A stretch of 64,000 nucleotides of DNA from Bombus terrestris (GCF_910591885.1 NC_063279.1:3472001-3536000), one strand, 5' to 3'. Shown: positions 15,201 to 30,800, counted from the first letter of the stretch. Notes: generated by a model not told the origin, from the sequence alone. Numbers and translations: made by a program.

Positions 15201-15736
15201 GGTACACCACCCGCGGCTGAAAACAGTGGACGAAATAATTTGAACAATTTGCAATACGAGCCAGCTCTCGCGTTTCTCTAATTTCTATGTTTATTCGAAT
15301 TTGCTACGGCCGTTATGCGCGCGAAATGCCACATCAGCCAGGAATTTCAACGAGCTTAGAGTTTCTGAAGTTTTCTATACGAGCCTCATTAAAAATCTGC
15401 TTGAACCGCTTGGCGTGTGCCATATAAGTGATCGCCAAGTATGTATTACGGGATAGCATCTCTATAATTGCAGCGCAATAAAGATACGACTAATCTGTTG
15501 AGTGATCTTCTCACGGAACCGTAATGAATTTTCGTTGATTCGTTATGCACGGATGAAATTTAAGCGATTCCAGATCTTCTCAGCTTTACGATTATTGAAA
15601 AATTAAGTGGTCGGTCGTGAGGCGGGGGGAGGGCGGTTGGGAAATCGTTGTAAATCGCGTGTAACCTCTGACGAGCTGAAAACCACTCGTGGATAATGGT
15701 TCGATGAATGACTTAGCGGCGTGGCGTCGCCGCGTC

Positions 15737-15748
15737 GCGTCGCGACGC
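15737..15748 (+). repeat. 12-bp perfect palindrome in a CG-rich patch
   Basis: gcgtcgcgacgc, inside a patch of overlapping cgtcg/cgcgtcg units (about 15717-15752) within AT-rich DNA. A similar gacgcgatgcgacgcgacgcc patch occurs near 32,196-32,216. Confidence 0.6.
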
Positions 15749-16252
15749 TTCGAATAAAATTTCTTTTGCTGGAAAATCGACCGAGAAAGATTTTAATATT
15801 ATCTGAAAATAAAATGTGCAAGCTCGTGGCCGGTGGCAAATGTGATGGAATTAAATCGCCATAATACACGAATACAGGTGCGCGTTACCTTATTCCATTA
15901 TAAAATCCATTATGATATTCCATTATGAACTTAGCATTAAATACACGATGTTTCCATGGTGGGAAAACTTGGCGATAAAAATTTGTAGATACATGTACGT
16001 AAGTGAGATTTTTAAAATTCCCTTTTAAACTGTATTCTAGGGATTTGGGCGAGCATTATTGGGCAAAAATGAATAATTATTCGTTCACCAAAGAAAAGAA
16101 TCGGATAATGAAAGTACCCTCTGTATCTTTGTAAATAATTATATTTTTAATGCACGTTTATTTTCATTTACAAAAGTAGTTTGTATAAAGATGTAAATGA
16201 TATTTTGTTATTATACTAAAAGTTAGCTCTAAACGAAAGATTCCGATGTTCT

Positions 16253-16278
16253 GTTGATGTAAAAAGTTGATGTAAAAA
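16253..16278 (+). repeat. 13-bp exact tandem repeat, two copies
   Basis: gttgatgtaaaaa twice without interruption. Confidence 0.8.
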
Positions 16279-18864
16279 TGTAATGCGATGCGGAGTAACA
16301 AAAAATGGTAGCGGAGAGGGTTCGGAACAGCTTGCTGAATTCTGTATACGCTTCGTACATACAATATGCAAACACGCAGTGTGAGAAATTCTCTATGCAT
16401 CTTTGAGCTTTAAAAGCCGACTAGTAGTTTATCTGTTTAGTCTCTTATCAAGTTTGCAGATTATCTATTGTTACGATGTATGCATCTCATTTGTTAATTT
16501 ACAGATATTAACTTTCCAGATCTTTCTTACCATCTTTCTTGCCAACGTAATAACACATGTAAATTCATAGAAACAAAATAGAGACATTAAAAAATGCCTG
16601 GAAACTGTGGATCTCTGTGAAAGAAAATTTTTGTGCAACGCAAACTGATACAACGAACCGGTAGTTAACCGGAACTTTTTCTGACTCATTAAAACGTCCT
16701 CCTATTTTAGTCGCGTTGAGCACAGGAAAAGTCACGGTTAATCCACTCGTCTGGTCCGTGAAAAGCTATCGAGCAGGTTGCCAATTTGATACGATTCGCA
16801 ACGAGTTTGAGAGGAAAGTAGACGGTGTGGTATTGGCTGTTTCATGATCGTTCCAGCAAGCTCTTGGTGCTCCTCAAAATCGCTCTTGGTTGTCGAATAA
16901 GCAATCGAAAGAAAACACGGCCGACTGAACACGGAATATTAGCCACGATCGAGATCGTTATTTTTATTTGATGCGTGACGCCAGCCGTGAATCATCGACC
17001 ATCTCGAAATTTGCATAGCGCGTTTCTCGGGGAACGATTCACAGCTTCGTTTATTCTAGAAACTTTAACACGTCGTCTTGTATTATAGTCAACACCCTCG
17101 AAGCCTTCGGCGCGCTATTTAAGATCCAACGAGCACGATTTATGCTGCGGCTTAAATACCGTGATATTCGCCAGAAACCAAGTTTAATTTCTATTGTTTG
17201 GAAACGAGCGAACGTTTCACCGCCATAGCGCCGATGATAATAATAATTTATTCTATCGAAGATACGCTTTGACGCTTCCCCAAAATTTTATTCAATTCCT
17301 GTCCTATTTGGACAGGTTATTTGTTTCTTTCTGCTTCGATGTTCAGGAATCCGATCTCATGGTTTGTTTCTTCGAAATTATTTTTTCAAGAGACGATGAA
17401 CGACAGTGGCTATCACGTTTGATTCGAATGTTACGTTGTTGTTAACTCCTTTCAGTCAAAATTTTGCTCGCTTCTCTGGGAAGGAGATTGTAACTTTAAT
17501 TCTAAAATTTAAAAAATTACTTGGTAATTGTTAAAAAATTGCTCTAAAATTTATGATCGAATACGATAAAAGTTGATTCTAATGACGCGTTAGTAAGATG
17601 CAACAAATTTATTCAGTGCATGAATATCGCGTAGAAGAAAAATTTGAAGAACATAGATACTTTGAAGTTTCATGACGTTACAGACCTTTAACTTTCATTT
17701 CGTTGGATATAGTTAAATATTGTTTCCATTTTTGAATATGTACAAATATCAAAAAGTTAAAAAAAAACTCTGTACCTCCGTAATCACGCTGTTTCCAGTT
17801 ATTTTTAAACTTTTATCGAAATAAAATGTATATCGATGCGCCGTTTCGAAAGTTCCTTCCACATCGTCTGCAATGGTACAGTTTGCGCTTGTTCTCGTCG
17901 TTTCCATTGCTCGTTTCGTTTCGATAAATTACAATTTTGAAATTTACGATATTTTCTATTTCACGTCGATAGCGAAACGTAAAACCATCGGTTGCAACTA
18001 TTTTGCAACTCGATGGAAAAAATCGTGAGGGAAAAAGATACCGGCGCGATGTGCAAAACGCAACTATTGGTATCCTACCGAACGAGCTATTAATTGCTAC
18101 AGGTTATCGAGGAAGCCGTTACTTCATGAAAATAATCAAGATGGAAATTTGATAAGATGATTTTTAGAGGTACGATTCGCTACCATCGACAAAGATACCC
18201 TTGCAAAGATCCGGAAACTCATCGTAATCGTGACAGTACCTATACAATGTTTAATTAAAGTTAATGTTTTTCTGGAATACCGAAAACTATTAGTTCGCGT
18301 AGTTACAAGCTACCTTTCTCTCCACTCTTCAAGTATAGACAAGGGTATACATATACGCGCAACTTGCAGCGTTATGTACGTACATTGTACGTTCGATGAT
18401 TTTCGTCAACTTGCAATTAGTTATGAAAGGTGCTCTGTCTCGTGATCGTGTCACGTTCAAGCTTGGCTAAGTTGAGGTCGGGAAGGGAACAGCTATGTGA
18501 TGGACAGCGTAGGAGAGCGTAGTCCTCCTTGACGTTGAGTTTTCCCCGTTTCTATCGTAGTTACCGCGCAGTTGACTTAATGGAGTGCTTCGCCCTCATT
18601 AGCGAGCGTAACGACAAGTGCTCCGGTTTCCGCGGCAGACATTTTCAGTGCGAGAGCTTTACACTTTTCTTATTTTTTGCGTGGCAGCTTTCGTCGTCGC
18701 GTATCGGCTCACGAGTGCACGATTCGCTCTCTTTTTCTCTTCGTTCTCCTTCCTTTTCATTCTCACCGCTTGCCACCACTCGAGATTCTAGTCGTAAAAT
18801 GTCGTTTCTTCCTCGTTATTTATTTATTTTATTTCTTTCCTTTATTTGACCTTTTCTCGATTTT

Positions 18865-18885
18865 TTCTTCTTCTTCTTCTTCTTC
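18865..18885 (+). repeat. (TTC)7 microsatellite
   Basis: Seven exact TTC units, preceded and followed by T runs. Confidence 0.9.
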
Positions 18886-18889
18886 GTTT

Positions 18890-21800
18890 TTTAAACACGT
18901 GCGCCCTATGTATGTAATTAAGATCAGGGCGAGACGTATTCCATAGACTAAACGGGGCCACATCGTTAAATGCTCCGCTTGTAAATAATGCAGGATAATT
19001 TAGCGTTCCGGTATGAGGCCTCGAATTATATATGAATGCGCGCAGGTAACGCGAGATACTTTTAATGACGGGGTTCGTTCGAGGACACGTCCCGCGACGA
19101 CGCGCGGAGAAACTACTAAACCGTGAATTATTCGAATGTTTGCTGATTCTCGCAGACTAGCGAATTTTATCGCGACCCTTTTCTCTCTTCTTTTTTTTCT
19201 TCCGTCTTTTCACGAAACGGCGAAAAACGAGGTAATTTACTTTCTAAACGTCGTGCGCTGCTTACCTAACGTATTTACAATTTCCTGTTGTACTTTTTAA
19301 TCGCTCTAATTAAGTCCTAGGTATTTGTCAACTTCGCTGCTATGTGATCTAAATTCCGACTTAAGCGTCCGGGTTATTTATATTAATGGCAGAGTTCATT
19401 GAACCAATGTGTACATATATCTTGCGATAAAAGAACACGACGAATAAATCTTTCCTATCTTTACGTTTTTATTATTTTCGATTGGTAATCGTAACGAAGC
19501 TAGGAGAATTTTCTCTTCAGCGTAGTTCCAACAGTACTCTAAACGCGTCGATTATTGGAGTAGTATCGTTTTCGTATTTGAAATGTAGTTGGTACATGGA
19601 AAAGTCCCTGCCAAATATCTTCTCTTTTCAAGCAAAAAGACCAAGAAATCTGAGGAGATTCACAATTACTTAGACATTCAACCACTTCGTCACTGCAACT
19701 TGTTATTCCGTGTCAAATTGAACCGTAAAATATAACGAGTTTACATAGGAAAAAAATGTGTATTATTCTATTTATTAGAAATTTCATTGTCAATTAAGCC
19801 TTCGTTTATTCGCCATGCAAACGGTTGTACCGGTATTGCGAGAGTAAACGTTAATCTAGAACGATACTAAATAATCAAGGAGTTCCATTAAACGGAGCGA
19901 AAGGCGTAGCCGATCGCAAATTACATTTGAAAGTAAAAGAGACGCTGCGGTGTCTGTCTTGCCGGTTGAAAACAGCCATTTTAACGGGATTCCGCGACGA
20001 CACGGATGGACTAGCTTCTCCGTGTCGGCTTCGTTTTCCTAACTTTCCTTCTGAAATTTTCATGAGCGATCGTCAGGTGGTATATCGGCGAGCAACGTGC
20101 CGAACCGATCGATAAACAACGTACCGTGTAAAACGCGGTGCCTCGAATGTGACGGAAACGAGAACTCGCAAGTAATTTGCATGTTAGGTGTTCGCTTTAG
20201 CCGGCCACGCGTGATTTCTTCCCGGTCGGAAACACGGCCATTTTGTCGCCTCGAATCCTTTACCGTATAACGGCACGTTCCGCCGATATTTAATTTAGTC
20301 GCGAGGACGCTTTGCCGATGTTTACGAATCCTGAGCAAATAACGCGTACAACGATGAACGAAGGATGCGCAACGATGGTTAGAAAATTTTTAAAGCGCGT
20401 GTAGACACAGTGATATTTCCCTCGGCGCAACGGACCGAATACGCAGGAAACGCATTTTGTTTTCTTTTTATTTTTTTTCGATCGTGTTTGAGCTGGAAAA
20501 TCATGCGCGCGCTTTTCAGCGTTTAATCTGCCCGTTTGCAGAGGATAGACCGCCGGGAATATTCGGAAATAGAAGAACGTTAATATTCGCCTAGTCGAGT
20601 ATATAATCGTTTACGCAAGTGCCCGGTTACATTAGATATTTAATGTAGTTTTCATTTATTATAAAATGGAATATTTATGGGAATAAAGACGCAAGTCTAA
20701 ATTTTATACCCAGACCGCAAAAAGTTAGAATTAAATAAAAAATTTCGATTTGATATAATGGAAAGTAGTACACATACAAAAAAAAAGTAAAATTTAATAA
20801 ATAAAAGACACTAGCTGTTGTGGGTATCGCTTAAAATTAAGTTCTACCATTGTTGTATTTAGGATGCTGGTACAACTTTCCCGTTAATTAAGGTAATACA
20901 TTGTTACAAACCACGTAAATTATAAAACCATACGTCATTTTGTAATTCAATCCAATTCAATTTCATAATTCTATAATGTAATGAAACCAGATGAGTTGGT
21001 ATCAAATGATCCAGACTACACAGGAAATAAATTTCAAGACGACTGTATTTGTCTTTTTGTTTTATTATTTGTTATTATTATTATTTATTATTTGTTAGTC
21101 ATGACGAACTAACAATAAGACAAAATTGAAGCTGTATATACTGTCGAATAGGAATATAGATAAAATGCAGCAACATCTACTCTTTATGTACACGTTGAGA
21201 TTTTAAGCTCACAGTTACGAACATCGAGCGAAGATTTCACAGAGTGCTTAACCTCGGGCGGAAATAAGAAAACTCGGCCAACCGGAAGTATTGATTAATT
21301 ATAGAGAGTCCGACTTGAAACCTGCCAGTGTTAGAACATACAAAAATAGAAAACGTTGCAAACGTAATCTGTAGATTCTTTCGTTCCTTGATTGTGTAAA
21401 TAACTCTTGCTAAAGTCTACGTAATTTATGGTGCTGTCGAACGAATCGGAACATCTTCTTTGCCTCGAAATTCTTCATGCTTTGCGATATCTTCTACAAC
21501 CTCATCCTCCGCTCCCGCCCCGTTTTTTCTTCCCTTTTTTTTCTTTCTTTTTACTTATATAATCTTCAGAGTGCACTGGATTCTTAAAACACGATAAATA
21601 TTTATAATTACCGAGAACCTTTGAGACGCCCCGACAGCTCAAATTAATCTGGAAACTCGTTCGGGGTTCTTCTTCGTTTCTCGGTCTTATTAACCAGACA
21701 GCTAGATAAATGACCAAACGAAGTGGGCAGCAACGATTCAATCTCGTTCGATCAGAATCGCAATTTACGTGTCGGGATACGTGTTCGTGTACCATTGTCG

Positions 21801-24800
21801 TCCGATGCAAATGTTTGCGTATCCGTCAGCACGGAATTCGGCTTCGTCCCTTGCGAATGAAACCGCCTGGCGAGAATCTAATCATTTTTCTCTCGGCGTT
21901 CCGGCTTGTTTGTAGAATTCAATTATGTGCAATCAGGACGGTGATCGGAAGTCTCTCTGGCAAAACGGCAGTAATAAGGAGGATTGTGAAACTGAGATAA
22001 CTAGATAGACGGCTAGATACGAGGAGGGTGAAAATCATACGAGCCAAGAAAGGAATTAAGGGACAGATAAGGGAGGAAGGTTAGAGGGAACGGAAAAGAG
22101 AGAGAGAACGGGGGAAAGAGAGTTAGGGCGAGGAATAAGAGTCGAGCAATCTTTCACAAGTGGATTTTAACAGGCGTAGAATTTTAATCACTTTCACGGA
22201 ATTAAATTATACCGCACTGGGCACACGGAGCTTGCTGGAAGTCATGGTGTACCTACGAGCAAGGTAGTTCTTTTGTCAGAAATGTAGAATGTTAGAGTTA
22301 CATCCGTTTTCCGTGTGATTTCTACGGAATTTATAGAGGTTCATCTGCAACTGTTGATTAGTCTCGGCTGTATTCGATGGCTGTTTCCTCTGCATATAAA
22401 ATATTTTTACTTGATTGCTTACTAATGTATTTCCAATAATTATCACTGGCGTAGAGAACTAGGAAAATTTAATAGGCAGTGTATTCTGCAACTGATGGTA
22501 CAACGAGGCAAAGGATGATCGTGTTTAAAAATACGTGGGTTGAAAACATGATAGAAGATAGAATAATGTTTTTTCCGCGGGGGTTTGTTTTTAAGAAAGA
22601 TTATACAAAAATTTCCTGTAAAAAATTTCAGATACGATCGATCTTAAAAGAAAAAATTGTATTTGCATTTTAAGGAACAAAGTATCAAAATACATTGGCA
22701 AGCCATTGATAAGCGATTTCAATACGAGAAGCAGAATTGTTTATTTAATAGAACGGGAAACATTTTCAGCTATTCTTAAAGCGATCAAATTTATCGTACG
22801 TGAATATCTCCTTCCATATATCACATTATTTTATTAAATAATATATACATATAGTAGAATATTTTATCTGAAAACGCGTGGAACGAGCAATTCGTAAAAC
22901 ACGCCGATGAAACTAGCTTTTCTCAGTTGTTACGGAATGATCGACCAAGGTCGGAGCAAAAAGTTCTGCCATTGTGTAAAAATTCGCTTCCCTTAGGTTC
23001 GCATCTCGAGTAGAAAGCTCAACAACTTGAAGTCGAGTTGCTTGATATTTGAAAAGAAACGGGTTAACCAAAGCGCTTTAAGAACGGTCAGTTGCATACT
23101 TTCAGAGGCTGTCTCGAAGGTTCAAGCGAGGCGGATTCATAGAATTGTCTGGGCTACGATAAATTACTGTTTACATCCCGACGAGTCGAAGCAATCATTT
23201 GCCGTAGAATGCACCCTTTCTTTACACGCTCGTTCGAACGAATGTCTCGATTGCGTTTTGTCTGATACGTCTGCAATCTGCAGAAATTACGTTCCTTGTA
23301 TTTATTATACACGTTCCAAACGAAACGTATTTCTCACTTTTATATACTTTCCATTGATTAATCCCATTGAGAGATCGTATCCGCAACATGAATTATCAAA
23401 AGCAATATTTTCGTATAATACGCGCGATATATACAGAGAAGCTTTCTACGATAAGCGTTCAAATAAAAGAACTTTCGCGAAACACTACATATATGTATGT
23501 ATATCCATACGAACTTATATCTTTATTCTCAAATTCTTTTTCAAAATTGCAATTCTACTTTCATATCATCCACCCTAAAGAAACCATATTTCACTCGTAT
23601 TACCTATCTTTTATCACTCGCCTATTTTCAACGTACCATTCTTCATCTTATAAAATTTCAAGCCTATTTTTCATATTTTTATTTTCCGCGTCGTACGAGA
23701 TATAATAGAAACTAAAATTGCGACTTTAACTACGAAACAGCTTTTCCCTTACACATCAAATTTTTTTTCTTAATATTCCAATAACGGCAGCGGTTCTTTT
23801 TCTCTGTTTTCTTGGCAACGGGGCTACCTTCGCATTTTTCACACATCCCCCACCCCGCCTCCATGAACGTCGTACCGTTGTCTCACAATTTTCGTCATGC
23901 ACCGCGCTCACGCATGTGCATGCATTTTATGAAACTCCAAAGGGGCGGTTTTTTCCACTCTGCCGGCCTGCTTGTCGACAACCCTTTCAGCCCCGTCTTC
24001 CGCCATTTTTTCCTCGAGACAGGCTGCTCGCATAAAGCTTCTTGGCACTACGTTGAGACCGGATTTAATCAAGGGCTAACTTGCACACGCGATGTTTATT
24101 CGACGGTGTATCGCGGCTGCATAATTAAATGCATAAATAGGCAGGTATTTTTTTCGACTAGGTTTTGTTTTTCCCTTCTCTCTTTTTCCCTATCGTTTTG
24201 TTTGCGTTCTCACGAGCGATCGCGCGAAGTTGGTACACGCGCGTGCCTCGGGTAATTCACTTTAATTGACATCGATTCGGTGAATTTTGATTGCGTGCGA
24301 TCCACGGTTCTCGTTCCGTGATTTTATCTTGCGACAGACTCTTTGACTCGTTTTAACCACGTTGGACAGTGATAATTGAATTCTTTGTTAGGCTATTAAC
24401 CCAATCGAAATTGCGAGCAATTTATGGCGCATAGATGTTTTACAAGAATACCGTTTAGGCAACCAGGCTATCGTGTCGAGTTCAATTATATCTAATTTCC
24501 ACTTGTATTTATACATCGAGATTCTCTGTTAAAAATGTCAGTTAAAATAAAGAGTCGATTGACGTAGATACCTACAGTTCCTATCAATTTTTATTTTAGT
24601 ACTTTTATCGATGAATCTTAAGAATGTCAATTCCATTTTTACGACATTTCAACCTCTTAAATCATATGAATTTTGAATGGATGTTCCCTACAGCTTCTTG
24701 ATCGGTATATCGTTACGTCTGCTCGCGACAGTCACTTGCTCCGAACACGCCGAATGGATATATGAATTTATATAAGAGTCACGAGCAGAGGCACAAATTC

Positions 24801-27800
24801 TCAATATATAACACAGTTCAAGTCACTTGACAGATTAAACACGTTACAGATTAAATATCTCGTACATGTAACTTTACGAAGAAGACTAATTCGATCTTTA
24901 TGTCGAACATTTCAGTGGCATTATTTTTCTTGTATAATTTACATGGTTCATGCTTCTTAATATCTTTGTATTTTTCCTTCCAGTTCGGTTGGATCGAGTT
25001 AAACTTCATCGTGAAACTCATTTGGTTTTCTGAACATCGAAGAAATTGAAATATTTCTAGCAGTACGATAAATGATTTTTCTGGCAATTACAAAAATTCA
25101 CGAATCTCTAATTTCGACTTCTAGACTTCTCGATTCTTCGACTACTGCGTTTCTCGATAAACCGTTATAGGAAGATACCGTTTGAAATGTAAAAAGATTG
25201 CTCATACTTACTACTCTCATAGTAAGAAGACTAAAAAGAAAACACCCCATTGACCACGCTAAAGAAATAAAATATATAAATAAAGAAATAAATATCCACA
25301 TGTTATTTAGCAATTAAGTTAACAAAATTTACCAAATGTCCAGCTGGACAAATTGTAAACTACAAATGAAATAATAATAAAAAAAATTCTTCCATCTTTC
25401 GAATGATCCTCATAAAATATCAAGTAAAATTTCAAAATGATGAAAAACATTGTAATTCGAGTGACAAATCCAAATAACCGGATATCATCTTTGTACGTTA
25501 AAATTGCAGATTTAAAATTGTCACACTCGAAAACAACGAGGAAACTCGATTTACACGAAATGGTTCAAGCAATGAACTTCTCGCAGCAAAAACTTTTCCC
25601 TAGAAGAATACAGTCTATGACGTGGTTCTTAAACGTTTGCAAAGCTCGCGGATCAAATAGCCGGCGTGTAATTTTGCCTCTGCATTCGAATTTACTGCAT
25701 CGTGACGCGGTTTGCGTAATTAGTTTCCGTTTTTCAGCGGAACAAAAAAATGTCCAACCTGCCCGCTCTTATGGATATTGAAAGCGCGAACGAGACCGCG
25801 CTCTCGCGAAAGTGGTTCGTTACTGGATTTCACGGTACACGTCATTAAACGATGAAAATGTTTCATGGCAAAAAGACGAGCCGCTGATACAACAAAATCC
25901 AACGGGCACACCAATTGTAAAGGTTGAAATCTGTCTCGCGGAAATAATTTTACACGCGTGTCCGAACACTCGCTGTTTTCCACTCGACGATGCAACTTCG
26001 CTTTTCCGAAAGTCGATAATGCTTGTTAAATATCTATTTCGCGAAAACGAGCGAAAAATAATTGTTCCTACCGATGTCTCTCGATTGGCTGACCTTTTTC
26101 ACGAATTACGATTTACAAATGCGTTTCGTTTTTCATGGATCGTCTTGTTTATTTGCAAGTTATTCCCAGGAAGAACGAGGTTGATAATGTAGAAGGATAG
26201 ATTCTGAGGTTGGATAAAAGAGATTGCTAAATATTTTGCTTCTTTGCTTATCTGTATTTTATTTGTACCTATGTAACTCGTGAAAAATACACGATTTTGA
26301 TAGATTTTTAGTAAGGCTAGATGCGTGAGCGGAGATGTTCTCGTATATACCACTCGCTTACTTCTATTTTTTAGTAAAAAGGGGGAATTTCTACTTTTTA
26401 GTAAAAACTCGTGAAAAATAAATCTCTAAGTATACCTGCTCGATCGAACAGATTTTACGTAATCACCGTATCTTAATATCACGAGGCAAATAATTTCTAT
26501 CTTTTATCAAAGAAAGGCTTGAAAAAAGGATTTTAAGATACACGTGCTCGATTAACCAAAGTTCGCATAGCTACAGAATCGGCGAAAACGTGTATCTCCA
26601 AACAACGTCAAACCGTGGCTAACTTTTCCATCAGGTTCCGCGAGTGCAATCGAACTTCTCGGTCGTCGAGTCACGTGGATCTCAGTTTAAGCGGTAGCGG
26701 TGCCGCATAAATAATTCAACATGATCGCAAGAGCGACAAACCATCAATTAACTTTATAACAGCGTAGCCGTAGCTACAGCTATAGCATAGCCAGAAGTGC
26801 TATACGATTTTCGTGGAAAATTTGGTGATTTCGTAACACGTGCATCACCGGTGGCGCGCATTAAGCGTCCCTGGTGAAGCCCGGTGAATAAACATTCGGC
26901 CACGGAACAAACGTTTGCCCACGGAAACGTCCCGGCCGGTGTAAGTTTGTTTAACCGAAGTTCACTTTATCGCTATCCGTTTCACGAAATAATAGCAAAG
27001 GGGGAAATTGAGGCTGGTCGCGGTGGTTTTGGGCGAGGATCGCGGCTCGACCACCACTCAGACAATCGCATTCGCGCGTATGTATATCGCGTTCTCGTCG
27101 TATTCCTCGACGATTGTTCGCCGATTCAGAGGCTGAGCCGAGCAACGACCGAGTATATTCGCCTGGGTCGGCTTCATATTTCCTGTTGCCAACCACGTCG
27201 TCCGCGAAATTGCTAACGAGCAAACTCCGTGATCCGTTTCTTCGATTTGCTCTTGCCGTGTACACGCCGATCTTTCGACCCCCTTTTTCGCTTTATCGCG
27301 GAATTTATAGTTACCAGTGTTGAATTTCCGTCGTTTGAGATAGCGAGAAGTTAAAAGCCACACGTTGTAGCTAGCCGATAGTCTATGCACCTTTGGAGAT
27401 GCGTTTGAATGATGCTCTTGGTCGGTAATTCGCACGAAAGTTAATGGAGAATTGGTTTTTCCTGTAACGTGGTAGATCGAGTTGTGGATAGAGTCTAATA
27501 AGCTATCGTTTAGACAGTGTGTTCAATCGTATTGGATCTCCCGCGGTATCCAAGATTGAACATTAATATTACTAATTAACGAAAGTCCGTGATGAATAAT
27601 CTTCTAATGTAGTCGAGTATGAAAATTGAAAGAAACGCCAGTATCTCTTTGAATCGCTTTAACGTCTACAGTTGCTTAGTATGTTCGGTAATTTGTAGAT
27701 TAACGAACATAGTAAGTACCTGGATAATTAGACACTGACTGCTTGGTATGTAGATTCGTAGAGTTTTCAGCAGGAAGCCCCCGGTAGAACGATTCACAGT

Positions 27801-30800
27801 CAGACAGCGTAGCACCTGGAGTTTACGAGTGGTCTGTCTTAATTTGCTTGAATCCACTTAATCTCGGTCCTCGTAGTAGAACCTGGTTTTTATCGAGGCA
27901 TTCTCCTCCGTTGATATCTACTATTCTCTGTCATAAATATTCACGCTCTGAACTTCTCCGAAAGATTAGTTCACGAGGCAAGTAGAAATTACTCGTTCTT
28001 TGTTTTACATATGTATCTATGTAAATTATATTGTAAAGTTGTACGTTATTTATTCGACAAGATCTATAGAATCACTTTTATTCTGAATATTAGAATTTTG
28101 ATCAATTTTCTAGACATAGACATGCCACCTAGAAACCACGAGGAAGTTACTTCCAACAATTTTCCTCAAGTTTCTTAATGATGTTGATCCTTAATGTCAG
28201 TGGAAGGGAAACAAACACGGATCATGGTTTTTCTTCTCGCAACTATAGTTGGATACTTCCCTCTTGAGAAATGCTTTGTGCTTGGTTTTACTCCATAGAG
28301 GTAGTGTCTTCGATAAGTTTACATGTACAAGATGCTGTTCTGACAACTTGGTTATCTTGATGAAGATACGAACTGTTAAGAACACGACGCTTCACTTTTG
28401 GTTCAAGTTAACGAGAGCGTACAAATTGCTATGCTGATATGAAATATATATTATATTACAAAGACTCGTGTTTCTTTGATCCTGAATCGATCAATCTTGC
28501 AATTTACTTTTTTGAGTCTATTTCGAGCGGTAAATTAAGAACGACTTATTTTCTTGTTAGCGCTGCAATCTATCAATTCTAAAATGTAACATCTGAAAGC
28601 ATCGAATAGAATGAAAAAAAAAAAAAGAAAACGGCAGGAAATATAAATTTCTCCCGTAATCTCGTAAGAGCATGTACGTTATTTTGTCGTGTAATTTTAA
28701 CAAGAATAGCAGGTAGAGGCTTGTAAAAGGGAAACACATCTGTCCAGAAAATTCTCGGTATCGTACGAGCTTGATCGGCGCGTTAAATATATTCGAACAT
28801 ATAATACTTGGTGAGAGGATTTAGTCGGCGTGATTAGGCTACAGATATTTGTGCATTTGTGAAAACTTTTAATCAATAAAAAACCTATAGGATACACGAA
28901 ATGATCAAAAAGATACAAAGTATTGAAAAAGAAATGGATATTATTTACAAGCTATTACACGAAGATTCAAATATAAAGTAAAATATCCTTAGCGATATAA
29001 CTTCCTACTATTTTAAAGTTTATAATATCGTGCAATATGAATTTACAAGTTGCTAATAACTTTGGAAGTATTTCCAGAAGGTATAGAGAATAAAACACGG
29101 GATAAAAGTGTTGCAAAGTACAAGAATAATACCGTAAGTATCTTAGTTCTTTCACGGTTCTTCGAATCTGAACATCGAGTGGCTGATTAAAACAAGAAAC
29201 CATAAGTTTTTTTGATAAGAATTTATTCCGTTGCTACAACTCCCAGGAATTTCCTCGTAAGCTGCTTTGCTCCGATACTTCATTATTTCTATCGATTTTG
29301 TCTCATCCACGAATTAACACCGAAACGAAAATTATCACTCGGCCGACAATTCTGATGAATATTTTTCTATCGACAAATTTTTTTTCAAATATTTTCTCTT
29401 TTCTTTACGAAGGCATTTATTCCACGTCAAACTGGAACAATCAAGCAACAGCCATTTTTTCTCTAAATCGGATTTGACCGAAAAAATTTATTTGCTAACA
29501 GTCAACCGTGCGTTTTATTTAACGCAGCCGCCGTTTTCGTCGCAGATTTATGTTCGCTTGATATTGTTTGGCTCGAACGTATCAATTCCATACGATTTTC
29601 AGCTCAATAACAAACGATTTTGAACGCGATTGTTATGTTCTTTTTTTTTTTCTTTTATTTCCAATCAAACAACAATCGTGTATACCATCGCGTGATCGTA
29701 TTTCCAATTTTTAAGATTCGATTCTCTTTAACCGTGCGACCTACGAAACCGATTGTCTTAATTGTTCGCGAGTTAGAATCGCGGTCATTAGTCAGCGAAT
29801 GTACACACGTAGGTACAAGAGGTTCGTTTCTAGGATCAATAATCTAAGCGCCCGTTTAATCGAAGCCCTGCAACTTCGGCGATCGTAGTTGTTAACCGCA
29901 TAATTGCCCTAAAACCGCCTCTTACTATAACTATGATAAGTGTTTACAGGTATCTTCGAGGCAATTGTGGGTGCTCGATGGAAGTACGGCTCCAAGATAG
30001 AAATTGTTTGAACGAGCTGCAATGACAACAGTTGCTTTAAGACGAACGATCTTCTTATTGTTGCTGCTCCGTTTGATTTTCTATTTCCTTCTGTCATCGT
30101 TGAGAATTCATTTCGTAGACGATCCGAGGAATTTTTCAACGACACGCGATACTATTTAATAGTATCGATACAGTTTAGTAGAATAGCGATGTAGATTGAG
30201 CGTGTTTGAATCGTAACCAGATACTCTAACTAGGACTGTGCTCGATACCATTACTTTGATATTACGCATCTTTGCGTCATAATTGACCACATGACAATTG
30301 ACTGAATTTCTATTTTTAATCTTGCTACTGCTGTTTGAAAATTTTCGTTATTTTGTCTCTATTGATATTTTATCGATATTAAATTGTTGTTCCTGTTGTA
30401 GATGTGGAATAAACGTTACAAATATACATAAAAATTGTACATGTCCTGTCTTAAGGTTCCTTTTAGCTTTAATTACGTTGTTCGAGTCAACGTGTAATAA
30501 TGTACTAAGTAAATAGCAAAGAAGGGTATTGAATGAGATTATCAGTCTATTAGGCGCGTATATCTCCAGGGTAATTTCGTTTGAGTCTTCTGTTAGGTAT
30601 GTAGGAGGTTTGGATAGTGTCAGAATTTGGATGATTAAGAGAGCGTATGAAGTGTCCAATTGAGAGGTAAGAAATAATATTTTGTATTGTTGCAATACCC
30701 GTTAGAACGATTATGTGCGTATTTCGTACGAATTGGCATTAAATTAATTTGTTTTATACGCAGAATACACCAGTATACATAGAACGCAATTTGAATAGTT

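Larger units (their letters stand above)
8360..18860. other. No gene seen; possible transposon debris near 8.8-9.2 kb
   Basis: Strings agggtgttccgtaac (about 8814) and tagggaatgtcccaaagg (about 9041) look like ends of decayed DNA transposons. GC-richer patches occur near 12.3-12.5, 13.3-13.9, 15.7 and 18.5-18.8 kb. No reading frame is recognisable. Confidence 0.4.

Noticed and set aside
23027..23578. 183-codon plus frame
   Set aside because: It begins at TTG, has no known motif, and the second half is biased toward I, Y, F and K as in chance AT-rich frames.
26884..27435. Open frames on both strands near 27 kb with a ggt|gtaagt donor at 26941
   Set aside because: Frames on both strands are open because of GC-rich DNA; no acceptor, start context or known domain supports an exon.
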